In this document: piece after piece, positions 17,539 through 26,627 of the stretch | How the letters are laid out: each line of letters starts with the position of its first letter | Numbering within the stretch: the stretch's first letter is position 1 | DNA from: Thermogutta sp039793925 | GTDB taxonomy: Bacteria > Planctomycetota > Planctomycetia > Pirellulales > Thermoguttaceae | Reading direction: 5' to 3' | DNA: 64,000 nucleotides | Assembly (NCBI RefSeq): GCF_039793925.1 | Contig: NZ_JBAMME010000379.1 | Span: forward strand, 7,094-71,093 | Made by a program: the position numbers and the translations under genes | Notes under the pieces: model-generated | The model's input: only the letters and a program-made list of their open reading frames with translations | The model's database searches: none | Told to the model about the DNA's origin: nothing

Positions 17539-18391
17539 TAAACCGGTAGTATAGGATCGCCCCGAGTGCCTTGACGCCGTCCCAAGCTCTGATTTTTTTC
17601 CCTTCGGCGTATGTCCGTCCGCAATACGAAACCGGGACCTCATAAATCCGCGCTCCCCATTGTGCGAGGCGGCAAGTAAGCTCGGGCTCAATCGTGAACG
17701 TTCGGGCAGTCAGTCGCAATTGCTTGAGTACGTCTGTGCGAATGGCCTTGTAGCCGGTCTCCATGTCGGTCAGAGTCAAGTCGTTAACCATGTTGGAAAC
17801 CAGCGTGAGAAATTTGTTAACCAGGGCGTGCCAGAAGAAGTGCACCCGACGGGTATGCCCGACGAACCGCGAGCCAAACACGGCATCGGCCTGGCCCTTG
17901 AGAATTGGTTCAAGAAGAGCCTGAAAATCCTGGGGATCATACTCGAAATCAGCATCCTGAATGATGGCGACGTCACCGGAGAGATGAGAGATGGCTGTGC
18001 GAATGGCCGCCCCTTTTCCCGTATTTGTGCGATGGCGAATCACTTTGATCCGCGAATCCTGTTCGGCCAATCGCAGAGCCAGCTCATATGATCCATCTGT
18101 GGAGCCATCATCGACGATGACGACTTCCGTGGCAAGAGAAACTGGAGCCGCCAGCACCCGGCGAACCACTTCTGCAAGCGTCCACCTCTCGTTGTATACC
18201 GGGATCAAGACCGAGAGCTTCCGAAATGCCACCGTCTCTGAGGATTTGCGCTCCATCGCGCCGAGTGTCCCCGGCACCTGCGGAGAAAGGCTTCTCGCGA
18301 ATCCCTCGCTCTCGCGGCTGGGCCTTTCTGCCTGGTTATCGCAACAAACAGACGGCGAGCCTTCCGGTCTTAAAATGCCCGACATAGCCAT
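17539..18391 (-). CDS. Family 2 glycosyltransferase domain (N-terminal part of a fusion), runs into a gap
   Basis: The protein shows a complete GT2 core: LSVLIPVYNERWTLAEVVRR, VVIVDDGSTDGSYELAL, ADFEYDPQDF (the DxD-like site), and LTDMETGYKAIRTDVLKQL with YEVPVSYCGRTYAEGKKI near the gap. These are the dolichol-phosphate-mannose-synthase-like hallmarks. The start is set at ATG 18391 (AAAGGA six bases before); ATG 18256, right before the core, is an alternative. The frame ends in the gap after AILYYRF. It is read as the first half of a bifunctional glycosyltransferase/methyltransferase and heads the group with the two membrane proteins downstream. Confidence 0.85.
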
Positions 18392-18750
18392 AGGGAATCC
18401 TTTCCCTGAGGAGGACAAATCCAGTCAAAGTCGTGCCGATTTTTAATATAGCCACACCGCTTGCTTGTCGAAAACATCAATTTTGTCACCCGCGGCACTG
18501 CCCGCGCGGCGGGGTCAACATTTCGGCAATTTGGAAACAAAAAAGCGGCGATCGATCGCCGGACTGGGAAGGAAAGATACCCACCGATGAACGGATGGGC
18601 TGAGTCTCGAGAAACCCAGCTCACCAGTCTTTGCCACAAGGCCTCACCAGCAACGTATCAAAGTTTCACAATCCCACCGTCTCCGTTGAACGACTGTCCA
18701 GATCGCCGAAGTTTCGTCGCGTCTCGGAACGGTCTTTTTGTCCCACCGGA
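18392..18750. other. Intergenic region between pfp and the GT2 gene
   Basis: About 360 bases. A minus-strand TCGACA ... TATATT pair near 18440-18480 with a 15-base spacing is a weak promoter candidate for the GT2 gene. No terminator for pfp with a clear T-run was seen, and no gene-like open frame. Confidence 0.4.
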
Positions 18751-20121
18751 TTAGTCAATGCGGCTTTCCAGGTACCGCGGTAGTTGATGGAAGTCCTCCT
18801 CGGGACGAATGAGACGCTCCCTTGCCCGCAATTTGCCGGTCTGCATGAGCTCCTCAAATCGCGGATAGAGCAACTGCAATTGGCCGCTGACCGAGACCAT
18901 GACACCGTCCAGCTTCCGCTCAACCAGAGCGCGGTACGCACCCACCCCGAGCTGGCTACCGAGGATGATGTCAAACGCCGTGGGACGATGGCAACGGACT
19001 TCATATCCGAACTGCAAACTGTTGATCTTTTTCTTTTTCTTGCCGGTCCGTTCCACGTAAAGATCGTTAACCAGTCGCGCGATCCGGCCCGTGAATTTGA
19101 TCTGAGATACGGGGAAATGTCCGAACGGGTCAGGCTCCAGTTGGGCGAACTCCTCTTCCGAAACGCACTTGCGAAGATCCTCCAGCGGGAAGTATTCGCC
19201 CATCCCTTCCGCGAAGACGACCACGCCGTAAGATTTACCTTCTTTTTCCCGCGCAATAATCGTGTCGACGACGCGGTTGGCCATGGCTTTAAGGTCGATG
19301 ACTTCCCGCATTTGGGGCTTCCCCGTTTCGGGATCGATCACCTTTTGACCTGTTTTTGGGTTGATCGTCTCTTCTGTGGTCCACCATTCGGGAGGGATAT
19401 CTTCCAAACTAATAATGAGGGACGCTTCCCCGGCGATCCCCGCACCGTACGCCAGCCAGCCCGCCTTCCGTCCCATGACCTGAACGAAGAAGTACGCCCC
19501 GGCCGCCCGGGCATCGGCCAGCAGATTGCGGACCTGGGTGGCCAGCATATCCACCGCGGTGAAATATCCGAATGTGAAGTCAATCCCCTCGTAGTCGTTG
19601 TCAATGGTCTTCGGAAGATGCACGACCGCAATTCTCCGTCCCAAGTTGGGATGCCGATCCTGGAAGAGTTTGAACTTCGCTGCGGTGGTCAGGGTATCGT
19701 CCCCCCCAATGGAGATGAGGGCATCCACGCCAAGCGACGAGAGCGCCTCATGGACCGTCTTGAGCGGCGCTGTTTTCGCCGGGTCGTCCAGGTCTTCGTA
19801 CGTATGGACGCCTTTTCCGGGATTTGCCCGCGCTGTGCCGATGATAATCCCCTGCTGACTTCGCACCAGTTCGAGGTCCTCATGCCGCAGGCGAAGGTAG
19901 TGTTTTCCCTCCTGAAGGGGTTTGTCGGGCGTGTATTCCATCAGATATGTGTAGCCCTGGCGGATACCCAGCACTTCAATCCCCATCCTGGAAAACGCGA
20001 TCGCGGCACTGGCGATCACGGCATTGGCAGCGGGTGCCGGCCCGCCAGAAAACAAGATGGCCACACGTTTGATTGGCGATTCTACTTTGACCGGACTTTT
20101 CAAGGCCTGACTCATACCCAA
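18751..20121 (-). CDS. pfp: 6-phosphofructokinase, PPi-dependent type
   Basis: A 456-residue PFK-family protein. It carries the glycine-rich start FSGGPAPAANAVIASAA, the active-site ISIGGDDTLTTAAKF, PKTIDNDYEGIDFTFGY and QVMGRKAGWLA. The GGDDT sequence (Asp after GGD instead of the Gly of ATP enzymes) is the known marker of PPi-dependent forms, which run glycolysis reversibly. The length is greater than the 320-residue bacterial ATP-PFK and in the range of long PPi-type enzymes. The start is 20121. The C-terminal half contains GYEVRCHRPTAFDIILGSQL. No neighbouring glycolytic gene is present. Confidence 0.9.
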   Translation of the reverse strand: MGMSQALKSPVKVESPIKRVAILFSGGPAPAANAVIASAAIAFSRMGIEVLGIRQGYTYLMEYTPDKPLQEGKHYLRLRHEDLELVRSQQGIIIGTARANPGKGVHTYEDLDDPAKTAPLKTVHEALSSLGVDALISIGGDDTLTTAAKFKLFQDRHPNLGRRIAVVHLPKTIDNDYEGIDFTFGYFTAVDMLATQVRNLLADARAAGAYFFVQVMGRKAGWLAYGAGIAGEASLIISLEDIPPEWWTTEETINPKTGQKVIDPETGKPQMREVIDLKAMANRVVDTIIAREKEGKSYGVVVFAEGMGEYFPLEDLRKCVSEEEFAQLEPDPFGHFPVSQIKFTGRIARLVNDLYVERTGKKKKKINSLQFGYEVRCHRPTAFDIILGSQLGVGAYRALVERKLDGVMVSVSGQLQLLYPRFEELMQTGKLRARERLIRPEEDFHQLPRYLESRID

Positions 20122-20309
20122 TTCACCTCTTTGTCACGAAACCGAACGACTCTCCATTCCCCGAATAACGATGGTCCCTCACGGAAAGTCCTACACAGAC
20201 CAGAATCCGCCCCGTCGAGCGCTCCGCCCGTTTGCCCTACTTTAATACGCTTGTCTCGACGACCGGTTTTCCCGCGATGACGTGCAGTACTGTGCCGCCG
20301 CACGCGGCG

Positions 20310-21677
20310 CTATTTTTTGCCCCCCTCTTGCTGGCTTGGCAAGAATGTTCGTTCGACGAAGGTGGTGTCTGCCCGGGCATCGACAAACGTGGGATGCGAG
20401 AGGATGGCCTTGCTCAGCTCGACTGTTGTTTTAATCCCCTCGATCCGCAACTCCTCCAGTGCCCGTCTCATTGCCGCAATCGCCTCGGCTCGCGTAGGCC
20501 GGTGGACAATCAGTTTTCCGATCATGGAATCATAATGGGGTGACACAACATATCCCGGATAAACATGGGAATCGAAGCGGACACCTGGTCCTCCCGGCAC
20601 AAACATCCGTTCGATGCGTCCCGGGGACGGCCGAAAGCCCCGGTCGGGATCTTCCGCATTGATGCGGCATTCGATGGCCACCCCACGGTGCTCCACGTCT
20701 TCCTGTTTGAACGGCAATGGCTCTCCCGCAGCAACCTTGATCTGCAGCTTGATGAGATCCAGACCGGTCACCATCTCCGTAACCGGATGTTCCACCTGAA
20801 TACGGGCGTTAACCTCGATGAAATAGAAGTTGAAATGCCGATCCACCAGAAACTCCACTGTACCGGCGTTGTAATAATTCGCGGCCCTGAGCAGTTTGAC
20901 GGCTGCCTCACAGATCGCCTGACGCACTTCCTGAGGGAGATTGGGAGCCGGGCTTTCCTCAATCAGCTTCTGATGACGGCGCTGAATCGTGCAGTCACGC
21001 TCCCAGAGGTGGACGACATTGCCATGGTGGTCGCCGATAGCCTGAACCTCCACGTGCCGCGGGTGCTCAATATATTTTTCCAGATAGACGGCACCGTTTC
21101 CGAAGGCGGCTTCGGCTTCCTGCTGCGCCTGCTGAAGCGCAGACTTCAGGGAATGTTCATTCACCGCAATGCGCATTCCTTTGCCACCCCCTCCAGCCGC
21201 CGCCTTGATGAGAACCGGATAACCGATCTCCCGGGCGACACGAAGAGCTTCCGCCTCCGTCTCTATCGTGCCGTCGCTTCCCGGGACCACCGGCACCCCT
21301 ACTTTCTTGGCCAGAGCCCGCGCTGCGTTTTTGTCCCCCAGCAGGGCCATGGCCTCATGGGGAGGCCCAATGAACTCGATCTGGCAACTGCGGCAAACTT
21401 CCGCAAAATGGGCATTCTCGGAGAGAAACCCGTATCCGGGATGAATCGCCTGGGCATTGCCGATCTCGGCGGCGCTGATCACCCGATCGTACCGGAGATA
21501 ACTTTCTGAAGCTTTGGCCGGTCCGATGCAGTACGCCTCGTCCGCGAGCTCCAAGTAAGCCGATCCTCGATCTGCTTCGCTGAAAACCGCTACCGTTTCG
21601 ATGCCCATCTCTCGACAGGCTCGCAGCACCCGAAGGGCGATCTCTCCTCGATTGGCAATCAGAATCCGTTTGAACAT
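20310..21677 (-). CDS. accC: Acetyl-CoA carboxylase, biotin carboxylase subunit
   Basis: A 455-residue ATP-grasp enzyme of the usual length. It begins MFKRILIANRGEIALRVLRA and contains IHPGYGFLSENAHFAEVC, the glycine-rich loop KAAAGGGGKGMRIAV, RDCTIQRRHQKLIEE, and the catalytic EVNARIQVEHPVTEMVTG. It carboxylates the biotin of AccB at the expense of ATP, the first step of fatty-acid synthesis. It lies 75 bases downstream of accB on the same strand, so the pair is an operon. The carboxyltransferase genes (accA, accD) are not in the window. The start is ATG 21677. Confidence 0.97.
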   Translation of the reverse strand: MFKRILIANRGEIALRVLRACREMGIETVAVFSEADRGSAYLELADEAYCIGPAKASESYLRYDRVISAAEIGNAQAIHPGYGFLSENAHFAEVCRSCQIEFIGPPHEAMALLGDKNAARALAKKVGVPVVPGSDGTIETEAEALRVAREIGYPVLIKAAAGGGGKGMRIAVNEHSLKSALQQAQQEAEAAFGNGAVYLEKYIEHPRHVEVQAIGDHHGNVVHLWERDCTIQRRHQKLIEESPAPNLPQEVRQAICEAAVKLLRAANYYNAGTVEFLVDRHFNFYFIEVNARIQVEHPVTEMVTGLDLIKLQIKVAAGEPLPFKQEDVEHRGVAIECRINAEDPDRGFRPSPGRIERMFVPGGPGVRFDSHVYPGYVVSPHYDSMIGKLIVHRPTRAEAIAAMRRALEELRIEGIKTTVELSKAILSHPTFVDARADTTFVERTFLPSQQEGGKK

Positions 21678-21752
21678 AAGCGATTATGCGTGTGAGGCGG
21701 TGGCAGACTTCTTCGCGAGAACGCCGAGCGACACGGTTAACCAGCCCCTCCT

Positions 21753-22319
21753 TCAGCCTTGCGTATCCACTTTGAAGAGCGGCTGGCCATACTCCACCGG
21801 CTCGCCATTTTCTACCAGGACGGCCACAATTTTTCCGGAAATTTCTGCCGGTAGCTCGTTGAAGACCTTCATGGCCTCCACAATACCCACAATCGTTTCC
21901 GGATTGACGTGGTCCCCTACTTTGACGTACGGGGGAGAATCTGGGTCCGGTGATGCATAAAAGGTCCCGACCATCGGGCTGCGGATGTAGGTGATGTTTT
22001 CCTCCTTGGGGGGAGGGAGAGTCTCACTCTCCCGCGCTGGCGGTTGCGAAGGAGCCGGGGGCTGTACCGTCGTCGCCGGCACGGAAGGCGCAACTCCAGG
22101 TGGAAGCGACGGCACCCAAACCGGCACCGGAGCAGCCGCAGGGGGCGCAACTGCTTCTGGCCCCCGACGGAGACGAATTCGCCTTTCCCCGGAGCGCAAA
22201 TCAATCTCGCTGAGATCGTGGGTCCGCATCAGCTCAATCAGTTCCCGGACCCGTCCCACATCAAACACATCCGGCTGGGGCGGCTCTTGTTTGTGCGTTT
22301 CGGGAGCGTCTGAACCCAT
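21753..22319 (-). CDS. accB: Acetyl-CoA carboxylase, biotin carboxyl carrier protein
   Basis: A 188-residue protein. Residues 20-50 form the N-terminal helical unit (VRELIELMRTHDLSEIDLRS). A Pro/Ala-rich linker follows to about residue 110. The biotinyl domain has the attachment site IVEAMKVFNELPAEI near residue 145 (lysine in the AMKV variant of AMKM) and the ending VEYGQPLFKV. It carries CO2 from AccC to the carboxyltransferase. The linker is longer and more proline-rich than in E. coli. It precedes accC and follows an M24 peptidase gene 67 bases upstream, an order also seen in other phyla. Confidence 0.95.
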   Translation of the reverse strand: MGSDAPETHKQEPPQPDVFDVGRVRELIELMRTHDLSEIDLRSGERRIRLRRGPEAVAPPAAAPVPVWVPSLPPGVAPSVPATTVQPPAPSQPPARESETLPPPKEENITYIRSPMVGTFYASPDPDSPPYVKVGDHVNPETIVGIVEAMKVFNELPAEISGKIVAVLVENGEPVEYGQPLFKVDTQG

Positions 22320-22386
22320 AGGCGAGTGTGCTTCTATAACTGGAAGTTAACTTTCTTGGATTTCCGCAAAGACCTGTCGAGTTGTG

Positions 22387-23496
22387 TCAGACTGTAATAA
22401 CCTCGTCCAAATCTTTAGGAAGGCTGGTGAGGACTTCGTGTCCATCGCGGGTGACCAGAACATCGTCCTCGAGCCGAACCCCACCCCAGTTGGGGATATA
22501 GATGCCCGGTTCGACTGTCACCACCATTCCCGGCCGCAGAACGGTTCGCACCTTCGGTCCCAGGCGGGGAAGTTCGTGGATTTCAAGCCCCACCCCGTGT
22601 CCCAGACCGTGCCCAAAGAGGCGGCCAAATCCTGCCTCTTCAATCACTCGCCGAGCGGCGCGGTCCACATCCTCCGCCGTCACCCCCGGCCGGATAGCAT
22701 CAATCGCCGCTTTTTGGGCCTTGAGAACGGTGTTGTAGACTCTTGCGAACTTTGGGGCGATTCTACCAGTTGGGATGACGCGGGTCAAGTCGCTCTTGTA
22801 CCATCCTTCATCAGCACCCCAATCTACCAGAACGAATACATCTTCTCTAATTTTCTTCGACGTCGGTATCACGTGGGGAAGGGCTGCCCGAGGTCCAACT
22901 CCAACAATCGTGGGGAATGCCGACTTCCTCGCCCCGAGAAGCCGCATATGGTGGTCGAGCAAGTCTGCCACCTCTTTTTCCGACTGGTCAGGACGAAGAG
23001 TCGCGTGAACAGCTAGGAAGGCCCGTTGGGCGATTGCCACGGCCGCGCGAATTCTTTGCAGTTCTTCCCGGTCTTTGATTGCCCGCTGCTCTTCGATCCA
23101 GTTCTCTGTTTTGGCAAATTCCGCGCCGGTGACCGCATCCTGAAGTTTGTCAAACGAGACCACTGAAAGGGAGCCGCCCTCCACGCCGACTGTGCTAAGT
23201 TTTGCCTTTTTGATGAGTCGCGCCGCGGCCTGGACAAGGGACACGCCCTGCGGGCGGATGTAGGCGTCCAATCCCGGGCACTCCTCGCGAATTTGCTCGG
23301 TGAAACGCGAGTCGCTAATCAGGATCGCGTGATCCTGCGTCAGCAGCAGATAGCTGTCCTCGCCGCTAAAACCGGTCAGATAGGTAACGTTTTCGGGCTT
23401 ACTTACTAGAAAGCCCACTAGGTGCTCGCGCTTCATGCGACGACGTAGTTTGTCGCGCCGCTGGTTGAAATAAGCTGGATCGCTGTGCGTTGCCAT
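22387..23496 (-). CDS. M24 family Xaa-Pro peptidase
   Basis: A 369-residue protein with the creatinase-like N-terminal domain (to about residue 130) and the pita-bread metallopeptidase domain. The five metal ligands are visible: the two Asp in DWGADEGWYKSDLTRV, the His in GHGLGHGVGLEIHE, and the two Glu in VTVEPGIYIP and VRLEDDVLVT. It removes N-terminal residues before proline (Xaa-Pro aminopeptidase or prolidase); substrate length cannot be decided. The start MATHSDPAYFNQRRDKL is ATG 23496. It lies upstream of accB on the same strand and may be the first gene of the accBC operon. Confidence 0.92.
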   Translation of the reverse strand: MATHSDPAYFNQRRDKLRRRMKREHLVGFLVSKPENVTYLTGFSGEDSYLLLTQDHAILISDSRFTEQIREECPGLDAYIRPQGVSLVQAAARLIKKAKLSTVGVEGGSLSVVSFDKLQDAVTGAEFAKTENWIEEQRAIKDREELQRIRAAVAIAQRAFLAVHATLRPDQSEKEVADLLDHHMRLLGARKSAFPTIVGVGPRAALPHVIPTSKKIREDVFVLVDWGADEGWYKSDLTRVIPTGRIAPKFARVYNTVLKAQKAAIDAIRPGVTAEDVDRAARRVIEEAGFGRLFGHGLGHGVGLEIHELPRLGPKVRTVLRPGMVVTVEPGIYIPNWGGVRLEDDVLVTRDGHEVLTSLPKDLDEVITV

Positions 23497-23778
23497 GCTT
23501 TGTTCTCCGATGAGTCTGGGAGCGTATTGGCGTTAAATTACGAGATTGCTTTAGCCAAGGCAAGTGCGACATCCTGCTCAGCCACTTTTCGGCCGCGTAC
23601 CGTGGAGGAGCAACAGTTTTGATGGAAGATGCTCACGGTGGTCTCGCCTGGCACTCAGGGTCAGGAATAACCCCCTTTTTGCAGGCAGTGGAAAATTTCC
23701 TTGACCCGCCGCGAGGGACCGTGTCCACACCCGCTTCTCGCGTGAAGCGTCGGCCGTTTCTCAGACGCCGGTGCGCCC

Positions 23779-25326
23779 TCACAGCTTTTCCGGAGGAGGC
23801 ACCACGAATGGCTCGCGGTACTCGCGCGTGAGGAGACGATCGGCATCCGGGTTGTCGATGAACTTCTCGTGCTCAGCATCAATCGCCAGGCGAGGCCCCA
23901 AGGTGAGCGGTTCTTTTTGCAGGTCGATGCCGTTTTCTTTCAGATGGGCCTCAATGGCGTTCAGAGTGGCCACGCAGTCTTCATTGACCTGAAGCGGTTC
24001 CAGGGCAGCCACCAATTCGCTATGACCCGCTTGGTGACCGAGGAGATAAGAAATATTGGCCAGATGCGTGAGAGCCGTGGAGATATGTGTCTCCTCAACA
24101 TCAGCATTAAGCATATCCTGACGTCCTGCTTTCACAGCTTCCACAAAATTGGCAAAATGATCGCCACCAGAGCTTGGGAGCTTCTCCTTGGGATTTCCCG
24201 CTCGATCGTAGAGCACCACGTTGGCACCCAGGTCACATGCGATGTAACCTTCTTCACCCGCGATCAGCACCGCACCATTGAGGAATGGCCTATCCGTTTT
24301 GTGGTTGCGGACTTCCTGAACGAGCGTCAATCCATTCCCCAAATCGTGGACGGCCACCTGAGTGTTGGGGGTTTCCCCGGCGTCGTGGAAGCCAAGTCGC
24401 CCGCCATAACTGACCACCCACTGCCCGAGAGTGTAAAACGGCACAAGAATCCTCGCGGTGTCTACACAGTGGATGCAGTTATTCCCGATCTCACCATTGC
24501 CGTAGTTCCAGAACCAATAAATGGATCGAAAACTACATCATTCGGATTAGTNNNNNNNNNNGCCGTAGTTCCAGAACCAATGCCAATCGTAATGAAACGA
24601 CTTGCGGGTGACTTTAGCCATTGGTGCCGGTCCAGCCCAGAGGTTGTAGTCCACTCCTGGGGGAATGGGGTAATCGCCCGGTGGCCCAATCGGATTCCGC
24701 GGCCGATACATGACGCATCTGATAAGAGTCACCTTGCCGATTTTCCCGGCTTTGATGGCCTCGGCCGCTGCACGATAGCGGCCCTCGGATCGCCGCTGGG
24801 TTCCTCCCTGGCACAGCTTCTGATATTTCCGCGCCGCCTGAACAATGCGGCGTCCCTCGCTAACATTGTGGCTGACAGGTTTCTCTACATAGACGTGTTT
24901 CCCGGCCTGAATTGCCCAAATGGAGGCCAAGGCATGCCAGTGATTGGGCGTAGCGATCGAGACGATATCCACAGCAGGATCAGCCATCACCTCACGAAGG
25001 TCCTGGACGAATTTCGGGCGATAACCAAATCGGCTGGCAAACCGCTCGAGATACGCCTGTCCCACGTCCCGATCGGCATCGCAGAGGTAGAGGACATGGC
25101 AATCTGATCGTGAGGCATACGCGGCTGCGTGATCCTGGCCTCGACCACGCACACCTAGAACAGCCACCTGTAGCTTCCCGTTGGGTCCAGCCTTCGCCTC
25201 TGCTTGGGGTGCTGGAGCCTCGCTCGCCCGAAGGGACATCGCCGGTAGCACTCCCGCCGCCAGCGAAGCGAGGATGCTCTCTTGAATAAACGCGCGACGA
25301 CTCAGTTGGGTGCGGTCGGAACTCAT
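23779..25326 (-). CDS. Gfo/Idh/MocA family oxidoreductase with Tat signal, interrupted by an assembly artefact
   Basis: The N-terminal part begins with a twin-arginine signal (SRRAFIQESILASLAAG). It continues with the Rossmann motif VAVLGVRGRGQDHAAAY, the active-site region IATPNHWHALASIWAI and KHVYVEKPVSHNVSEGRR. The frame then meets the gap at WHWFWNYG. On the other side it resumes NGEIGNNCIHCVDTARIL and runs to 23779. If the duplicated 20-mer and the gap are collapsed, the reading frame is continuous and the protein is about 494 residues. These exported oxidoreductases are abundant in planctomycetes and act on sugars or cyclitols with NAD(P); the substrate is unknown. Start ATG 25326. Confidence 0.88.
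24499..24581. other. Chimeric contig end plus 10-N gap
   Basis: The 20-mer GCCGTAGTTCCAGAACCAAT occurs at 24499-24518 and again at 24562-24581, on both sides of the gap (24552-24561). Between the first copy and the gap lie 33 bases (24519-24551) that do not belong to the oxidoreductase. On the minus strand they encode TNPNDVVFDPF, continuous with IGSGTTA across the shared 20-mer: a DNA methyltransferase motif. They are also much richer in A+T than the surroundings. Removing bases 24499-24561 restores the oxidoreductase frame. Confidence 0.9.
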
Positions 25327-25546
25327 GCCGTAGTCTCCTCAATTTGTGTTGAACTCGGCCGTTTCGATTAAGGCTGCTTTCTCCCCGTGGTTCTACCGAA
25401 AGAATGCTAGCAAAGCGGAGTAGGAAGCTCCGGTTCTCAAGACCTGTCAGCCGTCGCCATTATATCACGTGTCGACAGGGTGTCCTATCATCAAGATAAG
25501 TCATGCGAGGTTCCCGTCTCATTTACGCCGATTTGAGGGCTCCGCC

Positions 25547-26434
25547 TTGAACGCACTCGACACCGTCATTCAAATCTGGTGGTTCATAATGGGCGCCGTG
25601 GTGGGAAGTTTCCTCAACGTCGTCATCCACCGGCTGCCGCGAGGTGAAAGTCTGATCTGGCCGGGCTCGCACTGTCCCCGCTGCGGGCATCCCATCCGCT
25701 GGTTTGACAATCTTCCTGTCCTCAGTTGGCTGATTTTACGAGGCCGATGCCGCGATTGTGGTGCTCCTATTTCGGTACGCTATCCGCTCGTGGAAGCCAT
25801 TTCCAGCCTGATTGTCGGCTCCGTAGCACAGCTAGTCAACGGGGGCCACTGGAGCAAATGGTTGGCTGGAGTCGCTGGAATGGATCACCCCGCGATTGTA
25901 AGTCTCCTGCAGGTGATTTGTCTTTCGGCCTTCTTGCTGACCGTCCTCGTGGTTGCAGCGATCAACTGGGATGGCAACTCCGTTCCACTTCTTGTATGGA
26001 CACCCTGCATCAGCGTCACGATTCTGGCGTACGGATTTACGTCGGTTTGGTCTGTCGAGAGCGATATCCCCTTGCTGCGCGAAAGTCCTTTAACCCTGCC
26101 ATTTTGGGCTGATCTGCTCCTGGCCACGGCTTTGGGATGGGGTTCGGATATTCTCAATCGCCGTGTCCAGAAGCGGTTCAATCGCACCAGCCACGCCGAT
26201 TTTCATTCATGGGAATGGACTTTCGCCACAGGGATCGCAGCCGTCGTTTGGCCAGCACCGGTAGGGATTCTCCTGGGAGCTCTGGCGATCGTTTTACAGG
26301 GCTGGGTGTCTTCGGCGAAATTCCGGGGGAGCCGCAAAAGCACTCGTTCGCAAGCAAAACGGGCGCGCTGCATTCGGGGAGCCAGTCTCGCTCTCTGGGG
26401 GCTGGCCAACTGGGGGCTTCTCTTTCTCGTATAA
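25547..26434 (+). CDS. Prepilin-peptidase-like protein, catalytic aspartates missing
   Basis: A protein of about 295 residues. TTG 25547 is preferred (GAGGG seven bases before); GTG 25469 is a longer alternative. The first part is the PilD N-terminal domain: MGAVVGSFLNVVIHRLPRGE, then CPRCGHPIRWFDNLPVLSWL and RGRCRDCGAPIS, with the two CxxC pairs of the methylating domain. The A24 peptidase region follows, but the catalytic Asp sites do not fit: the D-x6-P motif is NWDGNSVP (Asp to Asn) and the GxGD motif is GWGSD (Asp to Ser). So it probably cannot cleave prepilins, and any remaining activity would be in the N-terminal domain. An intact A24 enzyme sits in the Tad locus. Confidence 0.8.
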   Translation: MNALDTVIQIWWFIMGAVVGSFLNVVIHRLPRGESLIWPGSHCPRCGHPIRWFDNLPVLSWLILRGRCRDCGAPISVRYPLVEAISSLIVGSVAQLVNGGHWSKWLAGVAGMDHPAIVSLLQVICLSAFLLTVLVVAAINWDGNSVPLLVWTPCISVTILAYGFTSVWSVESDIPLLRESPLTLPFWADLLLATALGWGSDILNRRVQKRFNRTSHADFHSWEWTFATGIAAVVWPAPVGILLGALAIVLQGWVSSAKFRGSRKSTRSQAKRARCIRGASLALWGLANWGLLFLV

Positions 26435-26627
26435 AAGACAGCGACACGTCAGGTCAGTTCTTTCCGAACAATCAGAATAAACCGCGTGTCCACTTTGAGA
26501 GGGGCCACGTTCAGGAGGGATTGACCTTGGAGAAATTCCACCTTCTGGGTAATCTGCAAGAGTCGGGAGGGTGTCACGAGATTCGCAAAACCATCCCATT
26601 TTCCCTGTTTAACAACCGAGGCATGAT

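Noticed and set aside
18784..20280. Long plus-strand open frame of 498 codons
   Set aside because: It is antisense to pfp, has no ribosome site, and its composition is that of a shadow of a GC-rich gene.
24519..24551. A real DNA methyltransferase gene at this place
   Set aside because: Only 33 bases fit, followed by oxidoreductase sequence; it is an assembly chimera, not a local gene.
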